From: Blautia sp.
Lineage (GTDB): Bacteria > Bacillota > Clostridia > Lachnospirales > Lachnospiraceae
Direction of reading: 5' to 3'
Length of the DNA stretch: 64,000 nucleotides
Assembly (NCBI GenBank): GCA_021772055.1
Contig: JAETNR010000012.1
Location: 1-64,000 of the forward strand
The notes under the pieces were generated by a model that saw only the letters and a list, made by a program, of their open reading frames with translations, was not told the origin of the DNA and searched no databases. Below, one piece after another: positions 35,727 through 45,057 of this stretch; the first letter of the stretch is position 1, and each line of letters opens with the position of its first letter. The position numbers and the translations under genes were made by a program.

Positions 35727-37019
35727 TTATTCCCATCCAAGTCCCTGCTGAACTGCAGATTTCTTGCAGTCTTCATCGTACATCTGAGCTGCTGTTGCTC
35801 CGTCAATCTGTCCAAGAGCAGCAGATGTAGTAATCTGTTCACAGGTAGATCCTTTTACAGGAGTCATGAATTCAAGTGCCGGAGCTGTCTTTCCTGCATC
35901 AAAGTACTGCTGCATATCTACACGGATTGCCGGTGCTACAGAATCCGGAAGTGTAAAGCCTTTAATACAGGACGGTCCGTTTGCACCCATATAGCTGATA
36001 TATTCGTTCATATTCTCTTCCTGATACCAGAAATCAAGAAAAGCAAGCGCTGCTTCCGTATTTGCGCTGTCTTTGTTGATATACCATGCGTTTGGCTCCC
36101 AAACCGTAAGGCCAACGTTTTCAGCATCATCGCCAGGAACAGCAAATACGCCAATATTATCAGCAGCTTCCGGATGATTTGCAACCATTACCGGAATAAC
36201 CTGGGTCAGCATGATCCAGTGTGTAGCCTGGCCTGTAGCCATTTCCTCAAGACCGTCATCATATTTTGCTGCAGTATAGTCTGCATTGTACATATCTACT
36301 AAATCTTCATATTTTTTCCAGCCTGCAAGGCCGCCTTCATCTGATGCAAATTTTGCGGTGCCTGCTGTAAAGTCATCTGCAAATGCAGGATTTTTAGCTA
36401 AAACATTATAGTTATCTCCCAGGAACAGAACCTGAGTTGTCCAGGTGTCACCTGAGGAAAGGTATACCGGTGTCTTTCCGGCATCTTTCAGAGCCTGGCA
36501 GTTTGCAACAAATTCATCCCATGTTTTGGGAACTTCAAGGCCAAGTTCTTCATAATCCGGTTTCCAGTAAATAACTGCGCCGCCCTGTGTTGTTGTAAAC
36601 GGAGCTCCGTAGATACGGCCATCCTGGCTTACTGTACTGGTAAATGTCTCGTCGAATTTTGCCGTCATTTCCTCATCTGTGATATCAAGGAAATGTTCCT
36701 TCGGATTTAATGCGGAAAACAGAGAGCCGGAGTTATAGTTTGCAATATCCGGAAGATCGCCGGATGCGCATTTTGTTTTAATAATATTATCGCCTTCTGT
36801 TCCTCCCGGGCTGATTTCAACTGCAAATTCCATTCCCAGTTCTTCCGTTGCCTTTGCCATAATAGCCTGGGTTCCCTCATTATACTCTGCACTATAAGCC
36901 CATATGCTCAAGGTAACTCCCTCATAAGGCTTTGCAGATTCTTCTGCCATTACGGTTGCAGGAACCATTCCGATGGTCATTGCTGAAGCCAGTAATACTG
37001 CTAATGCTGATTTTTTCAT
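35727..37019 (-). CDS. sugar ABC transporter substrate-binding protein (locus 2)
   Basis: A 430-residue binding protein with a signal peptide (MKKSALAVLLASAMTIGM, then VMA before EES) and no lipobox cysteine. The body matches the locus 1 protein nearly end to end, including YWKPDYEELGLEVPKTWDEF and the tail SAVQQGLGWE. The frame is open upstream to 37199, but AAAGGGG and the typical signal peptide set the start at 37019. It is first in the rhamnoside-associated operon. How it stays at the cell surface without a lipid anchor is unclear. Confidence 0.9.
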   Translation of the reverse strand: MKKSALAVLLASAMTIGMVPATVMAEESAKPYEGVTLSIWAYSAEYNEGTQAIMAKATEELGMEFAVEISPGGTEGDNIIKTKCASGDLPDIANYNSGSLFSALNPKEHFLDITDEEMTAKFDETFTSTVSQDGRIYGAPFTTTQGGAVIYWKPDYEELGLEVPKTWDEFVANCQALKDAGKTPVYLSSGDTWTTQVLFLGDNYNVLAKNPAFADDFTAGTAKFASDEGGLAGWKKYEDLVDMYNADYTAAKYDDGLEEMATGQATHWIMLTQVIPVMVANHPEAADNIGVFAVPGDDAENVGLTVWEPNAWYINKDSANTEAALAFLDFWYQEENMNEYISYMGANGPSCIKGFTLPDSVAPAIRVDMQQYFDAGKTAPALEFMTPVKGSTCEQITTSAALGQIDGATAAQMYDEDCKKSAVQQGLGWE

Positions 37020-37169
37020 TTTTTTATCCCCTTTCTCTTTTTTACGTAAGGAAAAACAATTTTCCCTTGAAAGTGAATTCATTATATTAAAAAAATCAAA
37101 AAATGAACATAGAAATTTCATAATTTTTAGATGGAAAATCCAGTCCATTTTCTCATTGACAGCCCTATT

Positions 37170-37212
37170 AAAAAAAGGAAAGCCAAATCGAAACCTCAAT
37201 TCAGCTTTCCTT
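37170..37212 (-). terminator. terminator of glgP
   Basis: On the minus strand AAGGAAAGC pairs with GCTTTCCTT, followed by TTTTTTAAT. Confidence 0.85.
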
Positions 37213-37270
37213 CTATATTATTATGATGTTGGCGGGCAAACGCATTTGCCCGTCACGATGCCTTCAGATC

Positions 37271-39727
37271 CTATTTTATAAAGACCTTATCCAGATGCCA
37301 GATGTCATCTACATACTCCTGAATCGTTCTGTCAGAGGAGAACTTGCCGCTGCAGGCAGTATTCAGGATAGCCATCTTCGCCCATCTCTTTTCATCTCTG
37401 TATGCTTCCTCCACACGCTTCTGTGCTTCTGCATAGGAGCGGAAGTCAGCCAGGATGAAGTACTGGTCAGGCCTGTCACTGTAGTGGTTTGTCAGAAGGG
37501 ACTCATACAGGTCACGGAACAGCTCCGTATCATGTGAGAAAGTTCCGTTAATGAGTTCCATCAGTACCTGACGAATGTCACCGTCTGTATTGTAGATCAC
37601 GTTTGGATCATATCCGCCGTGAGTTTCGTAGTTGATAACCTCATCAGAGCTTAATCCAAAGATAAATGCATTGTCAGCACCAACCTCTTCTACGATCTCT
37701 ACGTTTGCACCGTCCATGGTTCCAAGTGTAGGAGCACCGTTCAGCATGAACTTCATGTTGCCTGTACCGGAAGCTTCTTTACTTGCAGTGGAAATCTGCT
37801 CGGAAACATCTGCTGCTGCAAAAATCATCTCCGCGTTAGATACACGGTAGTTTTCAATAAATACGACCTTCAGCTTGCCGTTGATGGAAGCATCATTGTT
37901 TACCACATCTGCTACGGAGTTAATGAGCTTAATAATCTTCTTTGCACGCTCATAACCTGCGGATGCCTTTGCACCGAAGATAAAGGTTCTCGGATAGAAA
38001 TCCATCTCCGGATGCAGCTTGATCTGGTCGTACAGATAAATTACATGCAGGATATTCAGAAGCTGACGTTTGTATTCATGAAGTCTCTTAACCTGAACAT
38101 CAAAGATGGAACGCGGGTTTACTTCCACTCCATTGTGCTCCAGAATGTATTTTGCAAGGCGAACCTTATTCTGGTATTTGATGTTCATGAATTCCTGCTG
38201 TGCTTTTTCATCATCTGCATAAATTGCAAGTTTCTTCAGCTGTGTCAGGTCTGTTACCCAGTCGCTGCCAATGTGATCCGTGATCCAGTTGGAAAGAAGC
38301 TGGTTTCCATGAGCCAGGAAACGTCTCTGGGTAATTCCGTTTGTTTTATTGTTGAATTTTTCAGGCATCATCTCATAGAAATCTCTCAGAGTTTCTTTCT
38401 TTAGGATCTCTGTATGAAGCTTTGCAACACCATTTACAGAAAAGCCTGCAACGATTGCAAGGTTTGCCATTTTTACCTGGCCGTCATAGATCACTGCCAT
38501 ATTCTTGATCTTCTCATAGTTTCCGGGATATTTTGCCTGTACTTCTATGATAAAGCGGCGGTTGATCTCCTCGATGATCTGATATACACGGGGAAGCAAT
38601 CTGGAGAACAGCTCGATCGGCCATTTTTCCAGAGCCTCGGACATAATGGTATGGTTGGTGTAAGCTACACATTTGGTTGTGATCGCCCATGCAGCATCCC
38701 ATCCAAGTCCTTCCTCGTCCATCAGGATACGCATCAGCTCTGCTACTGCAACTGTAGGATGTGTATCATTCATCTGGAATATTACTTTTTCGTAGAGCTT
38801 ATGAATATCACTGTGGCTCTTCTTATATTTTTCAATTGCTGCCTGAAGGCTGGCAGATACGAAGAAATACTGCTGTTTCAGACGAAGTTCCTTGCCTGCA
38901 TAGTGATTGTCATTGGGATAGAGCACCTCTACGATATTGCGCGCAAGGTTTTCCTGCTCAACTGCTTTTTTGTAATCACCCTTGTCAAAAGAATCAAGGC
39001 CAAAGTCTACAATAGGCTCTGCATCCCAGATACGCAGGGTGTTTACGATCTTATTGTTGTATCCCACGATCGGCATATCATAGGGAATGGCCCTGACAGC
39101 CTGATATCCCTCGTGAATAAACTTGTTCTCACACTTCACCGGATCATATTCTACTCTTACATGACCGCCAAAGTGTACTTCTTTTGCATATTCCGGACGG
39201 CGCAGTTCAAATGGATAGCCTTCCTTCAGCCAGTTATCCGGTACTTCAAGCTGGAATCCGTCCTTGATCTGCTGCTTGAACATACCGTAACGGTAACGAA
39301 TCCCACAGCCATATGCACAATAGTTCAGGGTTGCCAGAGAATCCAGGAAGCATGCTGCCAGACGTCCGAGACCTCCGTTACCAAGTGCAGGATCCGGTTC
39401 CTGGTCCTCAAGCACATTGAGATCCAGTCCCAGTTCTTCCAGTGCTTCCTTTACTTCATTGTATGCTGTCAGGTTGATCAGGTTGTTGCCCAATGCACGC
39501 CCCATCAGGAATTCCATAGACATATAGTATACGATCTTCGGATCCTGTTTTTCATATGCTTTCTGGGTTTCCAGCCAGTTATCAATAATAACATCCTTCA
39601 CTGTATAGCTGACAGCCTGGAAAAGCTGCTGTTGTGTTGCTTCTTCTAAAGTTTTGCGATAAAGAAATTTTACGTTTTCTTTTACGCTCTCTTTAAAAGC
39701 TTCTTTTTTAAACTGCTTGTCAATCAT
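37271..39727 (-). CDS. glgP: glycogen/maltodextrin phosphorylase
   Basis: An 818-residue GT35 phosphorylase of normal length. The PLP-binding lysine is in EASGTGNMKFMLNGA near residue 670. Other signatures are ALGNGGLGRLAACFLDS near 115 and QMNDTHPTVAVAELMR near 328. It releases glucose 1-phosphate from alpha-1,4-glucans in the cytoplasm. AGGAGG precedes the ATG. It stands alone between ileS and the locus 2 transporter, with its own terminator. Confidence 0.96.
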   Translation of the reverse strand: MIDKQFKKEAFKESVKENVKFLYRKTLEEATQQQLFQAVSYTVKDVIIDNWLETQKAYEKQDPKIVYYMSMEFLMGRALGNNLINLTAYNEVKEALEELGLDLNVLEDQEPDPALGNGGLGRLAACFLDSLATLNYCAYGCGIRYRYGMFKQQIKDGFQLEVPDNWLKEGYPFELRRPEYAKEVHFGGHVRVEYDPVKCENKFIHEGYQAVRAIPYDMPIVGYNNKIVNTLRIWDAEPIVDFGLDSFDKGDYKKAVEQENLARNIVEVLYPNDNHYAGKELRLKQQYFFVSASLQAAIEKYKKSHSDIHKLYEKVIFQMNDTHPTVAVAELMRILMDEEGLGWDAAWAITTKCVAYTNHTIMSEALEKWPIELFSRLLPRVYQIIEEINRRFIIEVQAKYPGNYEKIKNMAVIYDGQVKMANLAIVAGFSVNGVAKLHTEILKKETLRDFYEMMPEKFNNKTNGITQRRFLAHGNQLLSNWITDHIGSDWVTDLTQLKKLAIYADDEKAQQEFMNIKYQNKVRLAKYILEHNGVEVNPRSIFDVQVKRLHEYKRQLLNILHVIYLYDQIKLHPEMDFYPRTFIFGAKASAGYERAKKIIKLINSVADVVNNDASINGKLKVVFIENYRVSNAEMIFAAADVSEQISTASKEASGTGNMKFMLNGAPTLGTMDGANVEIVEEVGADNAFIFGLSSDEVINYETHGGYDPNVIYNTDGDIRQVLMELINGTFSHDTELFRDLYESLLTNHYSDRPDQYFILADFRSYAEAQKRVEEAYRDEKRWAKMAILNTACSGKFSSDRTIQEYVDDIWHLDKVFIK

Positions 39728-39803
39728 TCCTTAACCTCCTAATCATTTGCGCCATGGGCGTTGCAGCCCGATGGCACGTCATAGAAAGGCAGATACTGCC
39801 CTC

Positions 39804-42800
39804 CTATAACTTTGTCACGCCAAGAGTCACCTTTTCTTTGTTGATGTTCCATTCTTTTACATAGCCTTCGGTTTCCCCGAGAACGATGTTTTCGGCAAGA
39901 ACATCCTTCATGATTTCCTCCTGATGTGTTTGCATAATTTCCATAATTTTATCATTATCCTTTACAAACACGCTGATCTTATCCATCACCTCAAAGCCAG
40001 CCTCTTTTCTCATAGTCTGTACCTTGCTGATGATCTCCCGGACAAAGCCCTCTTCGATCAGCGCAGGAGTCAGGTTCGTATCCAGGACAACGGAAACCTC
40101 TCCTTCTGTCTCTGTTACATAGCCTTCTGTCTGTGCAGTCTCAATGAGCAGGTCTTCCTCAGACAGCTCCACCTGATTACCATTTATATCCAGGGTGAGT
40201 ACACCCGCGGATCTCAGTTCCTGCATAGCCTTGCTTCCGTCAATGTCCGTAAGGGCCTGGCGGATGCCGCCCAGCAGCTTGCCGTATTTCGGTCCCACAG
40301 TCCGAAGCTGCGGCTTAAAGCTGTAAGAAATAAAAGATTCCACATCATTTGCAAATTTCACTTCTTTTACATTCAGCTCATCTGCAATGATGTCTGTAAA
40401 GAAGGTATCCATTTCTTTTTCAGCTTTGACAAACATGTTTCCGATAGGCTGGCGGTTCTTGATGTTGGCCGTATTTCTGGCTGCACGTCCAAGAACAACA
40501 ATCTTCAAAAGCTCTTCCATGTCTGCTTCCAGTTCCTTGCTGATCCATTCTTCCTTCACTTCCGGGAAATCACAGAGATGGATGCTTTCCGGAGCATCTT
40601 TATCAATACTTCTTACCAGGTTCTGGTAAATGTCCTCTGTCATGAAGGGGATCATAGGCGCTGCTGCCTTGGAGATTGTTACCAGTGCAGTATATAAAGT
40701 CATATAGGCATTGATTTTATCCTGCTCCATTCCCTTGGCCCAGAAACGCTCACGGCTTCTTCTTACATACCAGTTGCTCATTTCATCCACAAATTCCTGC
40801 AGTGCTCTTGCACTCTCCGGAATGCGATAATTGGCAAGGTTATCATCCACAGCCTTCACTACGGAATTCAGCTTGCTCAGAAGCCATTTATCCATAACGG
40901 GAAGTTTGTCATATTCTAAAGTATATTTTGTTGCATCGAAGTTGTCAATATTGGCATAAAGCACAAAAAATGCGTACGTATTCCACAAAGTACTCATGAA
41001 TTTGCGCTGTCCTTCCACAACAGCCTTGCCGTGGAAGCGGTTTGGAAGCCACGGAGCACTGTTGATATAGAAATACCAGCGGATTGCATCTGCTCCGTAT
41101 TTCTCCAGTGCATCAAACGGATCCACCGCATTTCCTTTGGACTTACTCATCTTCTGGCCGTTTTCATCCTGTACATGCCCAAGAACGATTACGTTCTTAT
41201 AAGGTGCCTTATTAAACAGCAGGGTAGACTCTGCAAGCAGGGAATAGAACCATCCTCTTGTCTGGTCTACAGCCTCGGAAATAAAATCTGCAGGGAACTG
41301 CTTTTCAAAGAGTTCCTGATTTTCAAATGGATAATGGTGCTGTGCAAAAGGCATCGCACCGGAGTCAAACCAGCAGTCAATTACTTCCGGTACACGGTGC
41401 ATTTCTTTGCCGCACTCCGGACATTTGACAGTGATCTCATCAATATACGGGCGATGCAGTTCTACAGTCTTTGCCTTCTCATTACCGCTCATCTCATAGA
41501 GTTCCTTGCGGCTACCGATGGAATGCATATGTCCGCACTCACACTCCCAGATATTTAAGGGAGTTCCCCAGTAGCGGTTTCGGCTGATGCCCCAGTCCTG
41601 CACATTCTCCAGCCAGTCTCCGAAGCGTCCCTTGCCAATACTCTCCGGAATCCAGTTAATGGTGTTGTTGTTGCGGATCAGATCCTCTTTCACAGCAGTC
41701 ATCTTAATAAACCAGGATTCCCGTGCATAATAGATCAGCGGCGTATCGCATCTCCAGCAGTGGGGATAATCATGTTCAAATTTCGGCGCGTCAAAAAGCT
41801 TGCCCTCTTTGTCCAGGTCGGTAAGCACCATGGGGTCTGCTTTTTTCACAAAAACACCGGCGTAGGGAGTTTCTTTGGTCATATTTCCCTGTCCGTCTAC
41901 AAACTGTACAAAAGGCAGGTTATACTTACGCCCTACACGGTTATCGTCTTCACCAAATGCAGGTGCGATATGAACGATACCAGTACCGTCACTCATGGTA
42001 ACGTATCCGTCACAGACTACAAAATGGCCTTTCTTTCTCTGTTTCGCAGCCGCTTCTCCCGTACATGCAAACAGCGGTTCATATTCTTTATACTCAAGGT
42101 CTGTTCCTTTATAGGTTTCCAGAACCTCATAAGCCGGCGTTTCTTCCGTTCCAAGCTTTCCAAGAACCTTGTCAAGAAGTGCCTCTGCCATGTAATAGGT
42201 ATATCCGTCAGCAGCCTTTACCTTACAGTAGGTTTCATCCGGATTTACACAAAGTGCCACATTAGACGGCAGTGTCCATGGCGTGGTGGTCCATGCCAGG
42301 AAGTAAGCGTCTTCTCCGATCACCTTGAAGCGAACGATTGCAGAACGTTCCTTAACGGTCTTATACCCCTGGGAAACCTCCTGCGCAGACAGGGGCGTCC
42401 CGCAGCGCGGACAATAGGGAACGATCTTAAAGCCTTTATACAAAAGCTTCTTATTCCAGATTTCTTTCAGAGCCCACCATTCTGACTCAATATAATCATC
42501 CTCATAGGTTACATAGGGATGCTCCATGTCTGCCCAGAAACCAACGGTAGAAGAGAAATCCTCCCACATTCCTTTATATTTCCAGACACTCTCCTTACAT
42601 TGCTGGATAAACGGCTCCATCCCGTATTCTTCAATCTGCTCCTTGCCGTCCAGTCCCAGCTTCTTCTCCACTTCCAGCTCCACCGGAAGCCCGTGGGTAT
42701 CCCACCCGGCCTTACGGGGCACCATATACCCCTTCATGGTACGGTATCTTGGAATCATATCCTTAATCACACGGGTCAGCACATGGCCGATATGAGGCTT

Positions 42801-42956
42801 CCCATTGGCCGTAGGCGGTCCGTCATAAAAAGTATAGGACTCACCCTCTTTGCGTGTATCCATGCTTTTCTCAAAGATGTGATTCTCTTTCCAGAACTGC
42901 TCCACTTTTTTTTCGCGGTCAACGAAATTCAAATTCGTATCAACTTTCTGGTACAC
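39804..42956 (-). CDS. ileS: isoleucyl-tRNA synthetase
   Basis: A 1050-residue class Ia synthetase. The HIGH motif is GKPHIGHVLTR near residue 60, KMSKS is in GQKMSKSKGNAVDP near 620, and an editing domain lies between (AWTTTPWTLPSN). The length and zinc-finger cysteines (CPRCG, CWRCD, CPECG) fit the longer type. The start is GTG at 42956, eight bases after AAGGAGG; the frame is open upstream through the T-box terminator, but that part is leader. Expression is controlled by the T-box upstream. Confidence 0.97.
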   Translation of the reverse strand: MYQKVDTNLNFVDREKKVEQFWKENHIFEKSMDTRKEGESYTFYDGPPTANGKPHIGHVLTRVIKDMIPRYRTMKGYMVPRKAGWDTHGLPVELEVEKKLGLDGKEQIEEYGMEPFIQQCKESVWKYKGMWEDFSSTVGFWADMEHPYVTYEDDYIESEWWALKEIWNKKLLYKGFKIVPYCPRCGTPLSAQEVSQGYKTVKERSAIVRFKVIGEDAYFLAWTTTPWTLPSNVALCVNPDETYCKVKAADGYTYYMAEALLDKVLGKLGTEETPAYEVLETYKGTDLEYKEYEPLFACTGEAAAKQRKKGHFVVCDGYVTMSDGTGIVHIAPAFGEDDNRVGRKYNLPFVQFVDGQGNMTKETPYAGVFVKKADPMVLTDLDKEGKLFDAPKFEHDYPHCWRCDTPLIYYARESWFIKMTAVKEDLIRNNNTINWIPESIGKGRFGDWLENVQDWGISRNRYWGTPLNIWECECGHMHSIGSRKELYEMSGNEKAKTVELHRPYIDEITVKCPECGKEMHRVPEVIDCWFDSGAMPFAQHHYPFENQELFEKQFPADFISEAVDQTRGWFYSLLAESTLLFNKAPYKNVIVLGHVQDENGQKMSKSKGNAVDPFDALEKYGADAIRWYFYINSAPWLPNRFHGKAVVEGQRKFMSTLWNTYAFFVLYANIDNFDATKYTLEYDKLPVMDKWLLSKLNSVVKAVDDNLANYRIPESARALQEFVDEMSNWYVRRSRERFWAKGMEQDKINAYMTLYTALVTISKAAAPMIPFMTEDIYQNLVRSIDKDAPESIHLCDFPEVKEEWISKELEADMEELLKIVVLGRAARNTANIKNRQPIGNMFVKAEKEMDTFFTDIIADELNVKEVKFANDVESFISYSFKPQLRTVGPKYGKLLGGIRQALTDIDGSKAMQELRSAGVLTLDINGNQVELSEEDLLIETAQTEGYVTETEGEVSVVLDTNLTPALIEEGFVREIISKVQTMRKEAGFEVMDKISVFVKDNDKIMEIMQTHQEEIMKDVLAENIVLGETEGYVKEWNINKEKVTLGVTKL

Positions 42957-42995
42957 TGCTTTTCCCTCCTTATATTCTAAGTACTTTCCTTTCAT

Positions 42996-43282
42996 AAAAA
43001 AAACTTCCGTCCCTGTAAAAGGACGAAAGCAATTCTCACCTCGCACCACCAATTACACTGTACAGGCTCCTCTGCATATTCCTCCGCCGATACATGTTCC
43101 CTATAACGGCGGAAACACCGTCTATCCCTAATCCGCACCAGCGCCTTTCGGAAAAGCAACTCCGGAGTGATCTTCTGCCAACCTTACTGGCACCAGGCTT
43201 CCACCACCCCCGGCTCTCTAAAGCGTTCCCAGTCAGCATACTGTCTCCATCAAAGTCTTTACATATTTTTTTCGTGTGCTGA
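42996..43282 (-). ncRNA. T-box leader of ileS, specifier AUC
   Basis: On the minus strand the stem I specifier region reads GAAG-ATC-ACTCC, with ATC at 43169-43171, an Ile codon. The T-box sequence TGGTGGTGCGAGG at 43039-43051 pairs with the uncharged tRNA end. A terminator (CTTTCGTCC with GGACGGAAG, then TTTTTTTT) spans 42996-43029. Uncharged tRNA-Ile should favour the antiterminator. Confidence 0.92.
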
Positions 43283-43285
43283 CTT

Positions 43286-43315
43286 ATTATAGGATTATAA
43301 AATTCCATATGTCAA
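43286..43315 (-). promoter_or_regulatory. promoter of the ileS T-box transcript
   Basis: On the minus strand TTGACA (43310-43315) and TATAAT (43286-43291) with an 18-base spacer. Confidence 0.85.
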
Positions 43316-43366
43316 GCATTTTTTATTTTTTTTAGTTTTTCAGGTTTTATCCGTCTCCAGTCCACA

Positions 43367-43695
43367 GCCGAAGGAACGAACCGGCCCGCGGGGAGAGGGG
43401 ATGCCCAAAGGGAGGGTGTCGCCCGCGGGGAGGGACTCCTGTGTGAACGGGCTGCATTTGCAGGAGTCTTAGAAACAGTTCGTTCGCTGTGCTTCTGCGT
43501 TGTTCAGAAAATCCGTGCTGTCTGAGCCGCCAGGTGAGTTCACGGATTTTCTGAACGCTCTTAGCAGAAGTGCAGGGAACCTACTGTTTCTTACGGCTCC
43601 GAAACCGCAGTCTGCTCACACAGGAGTCCCTCCCCGCGGGCGACACCCTCCCTTTGGGCATCCCCTCTCCCCGCGGGCCGGCTCGTTCCTTCGGC
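43367..43695. repeat. 329-bp nested palindrome of unknown function
   Basis: The 80-base left arm (43367-43446) and the right arm (43616-43695) are reverse complements with one mismatch, and are very GC-rich with repeated CCCGCGGGG blocks. Inside them, further pairs occur: GAAACAGT with ACTGTTTC, CTTCTGC with GCAGAAG, and GTTCAGAAAATCCGTG with its complement at 43540-43555. The whole can fold into one long hairpin with an apical loop at about 43518-43539. It lies between the divergent ileS and D,D-carboxypeptidase promoters. No convincing coding frame or target duplication was seen. Confidence 0.95.
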
Positions 43696-43706
43696 GTCCT
43701 CCCCCC

Positions 43707-43735
43707 TTGTATCTCCTCTCCTATTCATGTATAAT
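43707..43735 (+). promoter_or_regulatory. promoter of the D,D-carboxypeptidase gene
   Basis: TTGTAT (43707-43712) and TATAAT (43730-43735) with a 17-base spacer, starting 12 bases after the palindrome. Confidence 0.6.
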
Positions 43736-43806
43736 ATACAAAAGCCTGCCCCCCCGCAGGCCACCCAGGGGAGATAGATAATCTAAAAAAGAAGGGTTGT
43801 TTAATA

Positions 43807-45039
43807 ATGACAAAAAAGAAACCAAACCGTTTGCTGCTGGCCGCCAAAGGCCTGCTATGCACAATTCTCCTGTTAAACCAGCCTGCATTCATTTATGCAG
43901 CAGAAGGAGATACCCAGACCGTAACCCCCACACCGGACCCCCACACCCAATATTATGCCCAGGATGCCTCCACAGACTCCATCCCCGGCTGGCCCAAGGG
44001 TCCCCGGATCGAAGGCGAATCCGCCATCGTTATGGATGTCTACACCGAAGCCATCCTCTATGCAAAAAATATCGACAAACAGCAATACCCGGCCAGCATC
44101 ACCAAGATCATGACTACACTGCTCGGCTGCGAAAACCTGGATTTAAACGCAAAACTGACCGTCTCCGAAGCTGCTGCCTACGGAATCGAACCCGGCAGCT
44201 CCAGCATCTACGCAGACACCGGTGAAGAATTCACCGTAACCCAGGCTCTGATGGCTGTCATGCTGGAATCCGCCAACGAAATGTCCATTGCCATTGGAGA
44301 AGAAGTCAGCGGCTCCTCCAAGAAATTTGTAGAATTAATGAATGAACGTGCCCGGCAGATCGGATGTACAAAAACCCACTTTAACAATCCCAACGGCCTG
44401 CCTGACAAATTACACTACACCACAGCCAGAGACATGGCCAAAATTGCCAGAACCGCCTGGTTCAACCCGCTGTTCCGGAAATTTGCTACCAAGGATCTGT
44501 ACGAGATCCCGCCCACAAACAAGCAGCCTGAAACCCGCTATCTTCTAAATCATCACAAAATGATGAAAGGCAGGGATTACGCCTATGACGGCGTTGTAGG
44601 CGGAAAAACAGGCTACACCGATGCTGCAGGAAGCACCCTCGTCACATTTGCCAAACGGGGCAGCACCATTCTTCTGGTGGTAGTATTAAATTCCGTCAAT
44701 GGTGCATGGTCCGATACGGCTGCCCTTTTAGACTATGGCTTTGATAGTTTTGAACGTGTAAACATGAAGGTGGATCTGAACCCGATTCCTGTAAAAACGC
44801 TCCCCAGCGAGAAATACATTCTGAAAGACGGCGGTGACGTTTTTCCGTTTTATTACACCCGCAACGTATATGTATCCGTTCCCAAAGGAGCCGATGTATC
44901 CGGCCTCACAACAAAACAGGCCCTGCTGCACGATGCCGCAGGACCCCTAAGGCTGAGAACCAGATATTATTATAATGACCACGCAGTTGGATTGGGCATC
45001 CAGTATGAACGGAATATCCTGTCCGATCTGCTTCACTAA
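43807..45039 (+). CDS. D-alanyl-D-alanine carboxypeptidase (S11, DacA/DacF type)
   Basis: A 410-residue secreted penicillin-binding protein. A signal peptide (to about IYAAEG, residue 32) is followed by the SxxK nucleophile in YPASITKIMTT near residue 96, SAN in LESANEMSIAIG near 155, and KTG in VGGKTGYTDAAGS near 262. The C-terminal domain probably positions it at the membrane, but no clear amphipathic anchor was identified. It trims the last D-Ala from peptidoglycan pentapeptides. It is convergent with the exonuclease gene. Confidence 0.93.
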   Translation: MTKKKPNRLLLAAKGLLCTILLLNQPAFIYAAEGDTQTVTPTPDPHTQYYAQDASTDSIPGWPKGPRIEGESAIVMDVYTEAILYAKNIDKQQYPASITKIMTTLLGCENLDLNAKLTVSEAAAYGIEPGSSSIYADTGEEFTVTQALMAVMLESANEMSIAIGEEVSGSSKKFVELMNERARQIGCTKTHFNNPNGLPDKLHYTTARDMAKIARTAWFNPLFRKFATKDLYEIPPTNKQPETRYLLNHHKMMKGRDYAYDGVVGGKTGYTDAAGSTLVTFAKRGSTILLVVVLNSVNGAWSDTAALLDYGFDSFERVNMKVDLNPIPVKTLPSEKYILKDGGDVFPFYYTRNVYVSVPKGADVSGLTTKQALLHDAAGPLRLRTRYYYNDHAVGLGIQYERNILSDLLH

Positions 45040-45057
45040 AGCACAGAAAAATGCTCT

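Noticed and set aside
43036-43308. 90-codon frame upstream of ileS
   Set aside because: It covers the T-box leader, whose conserved RNA elements explain the sequence.
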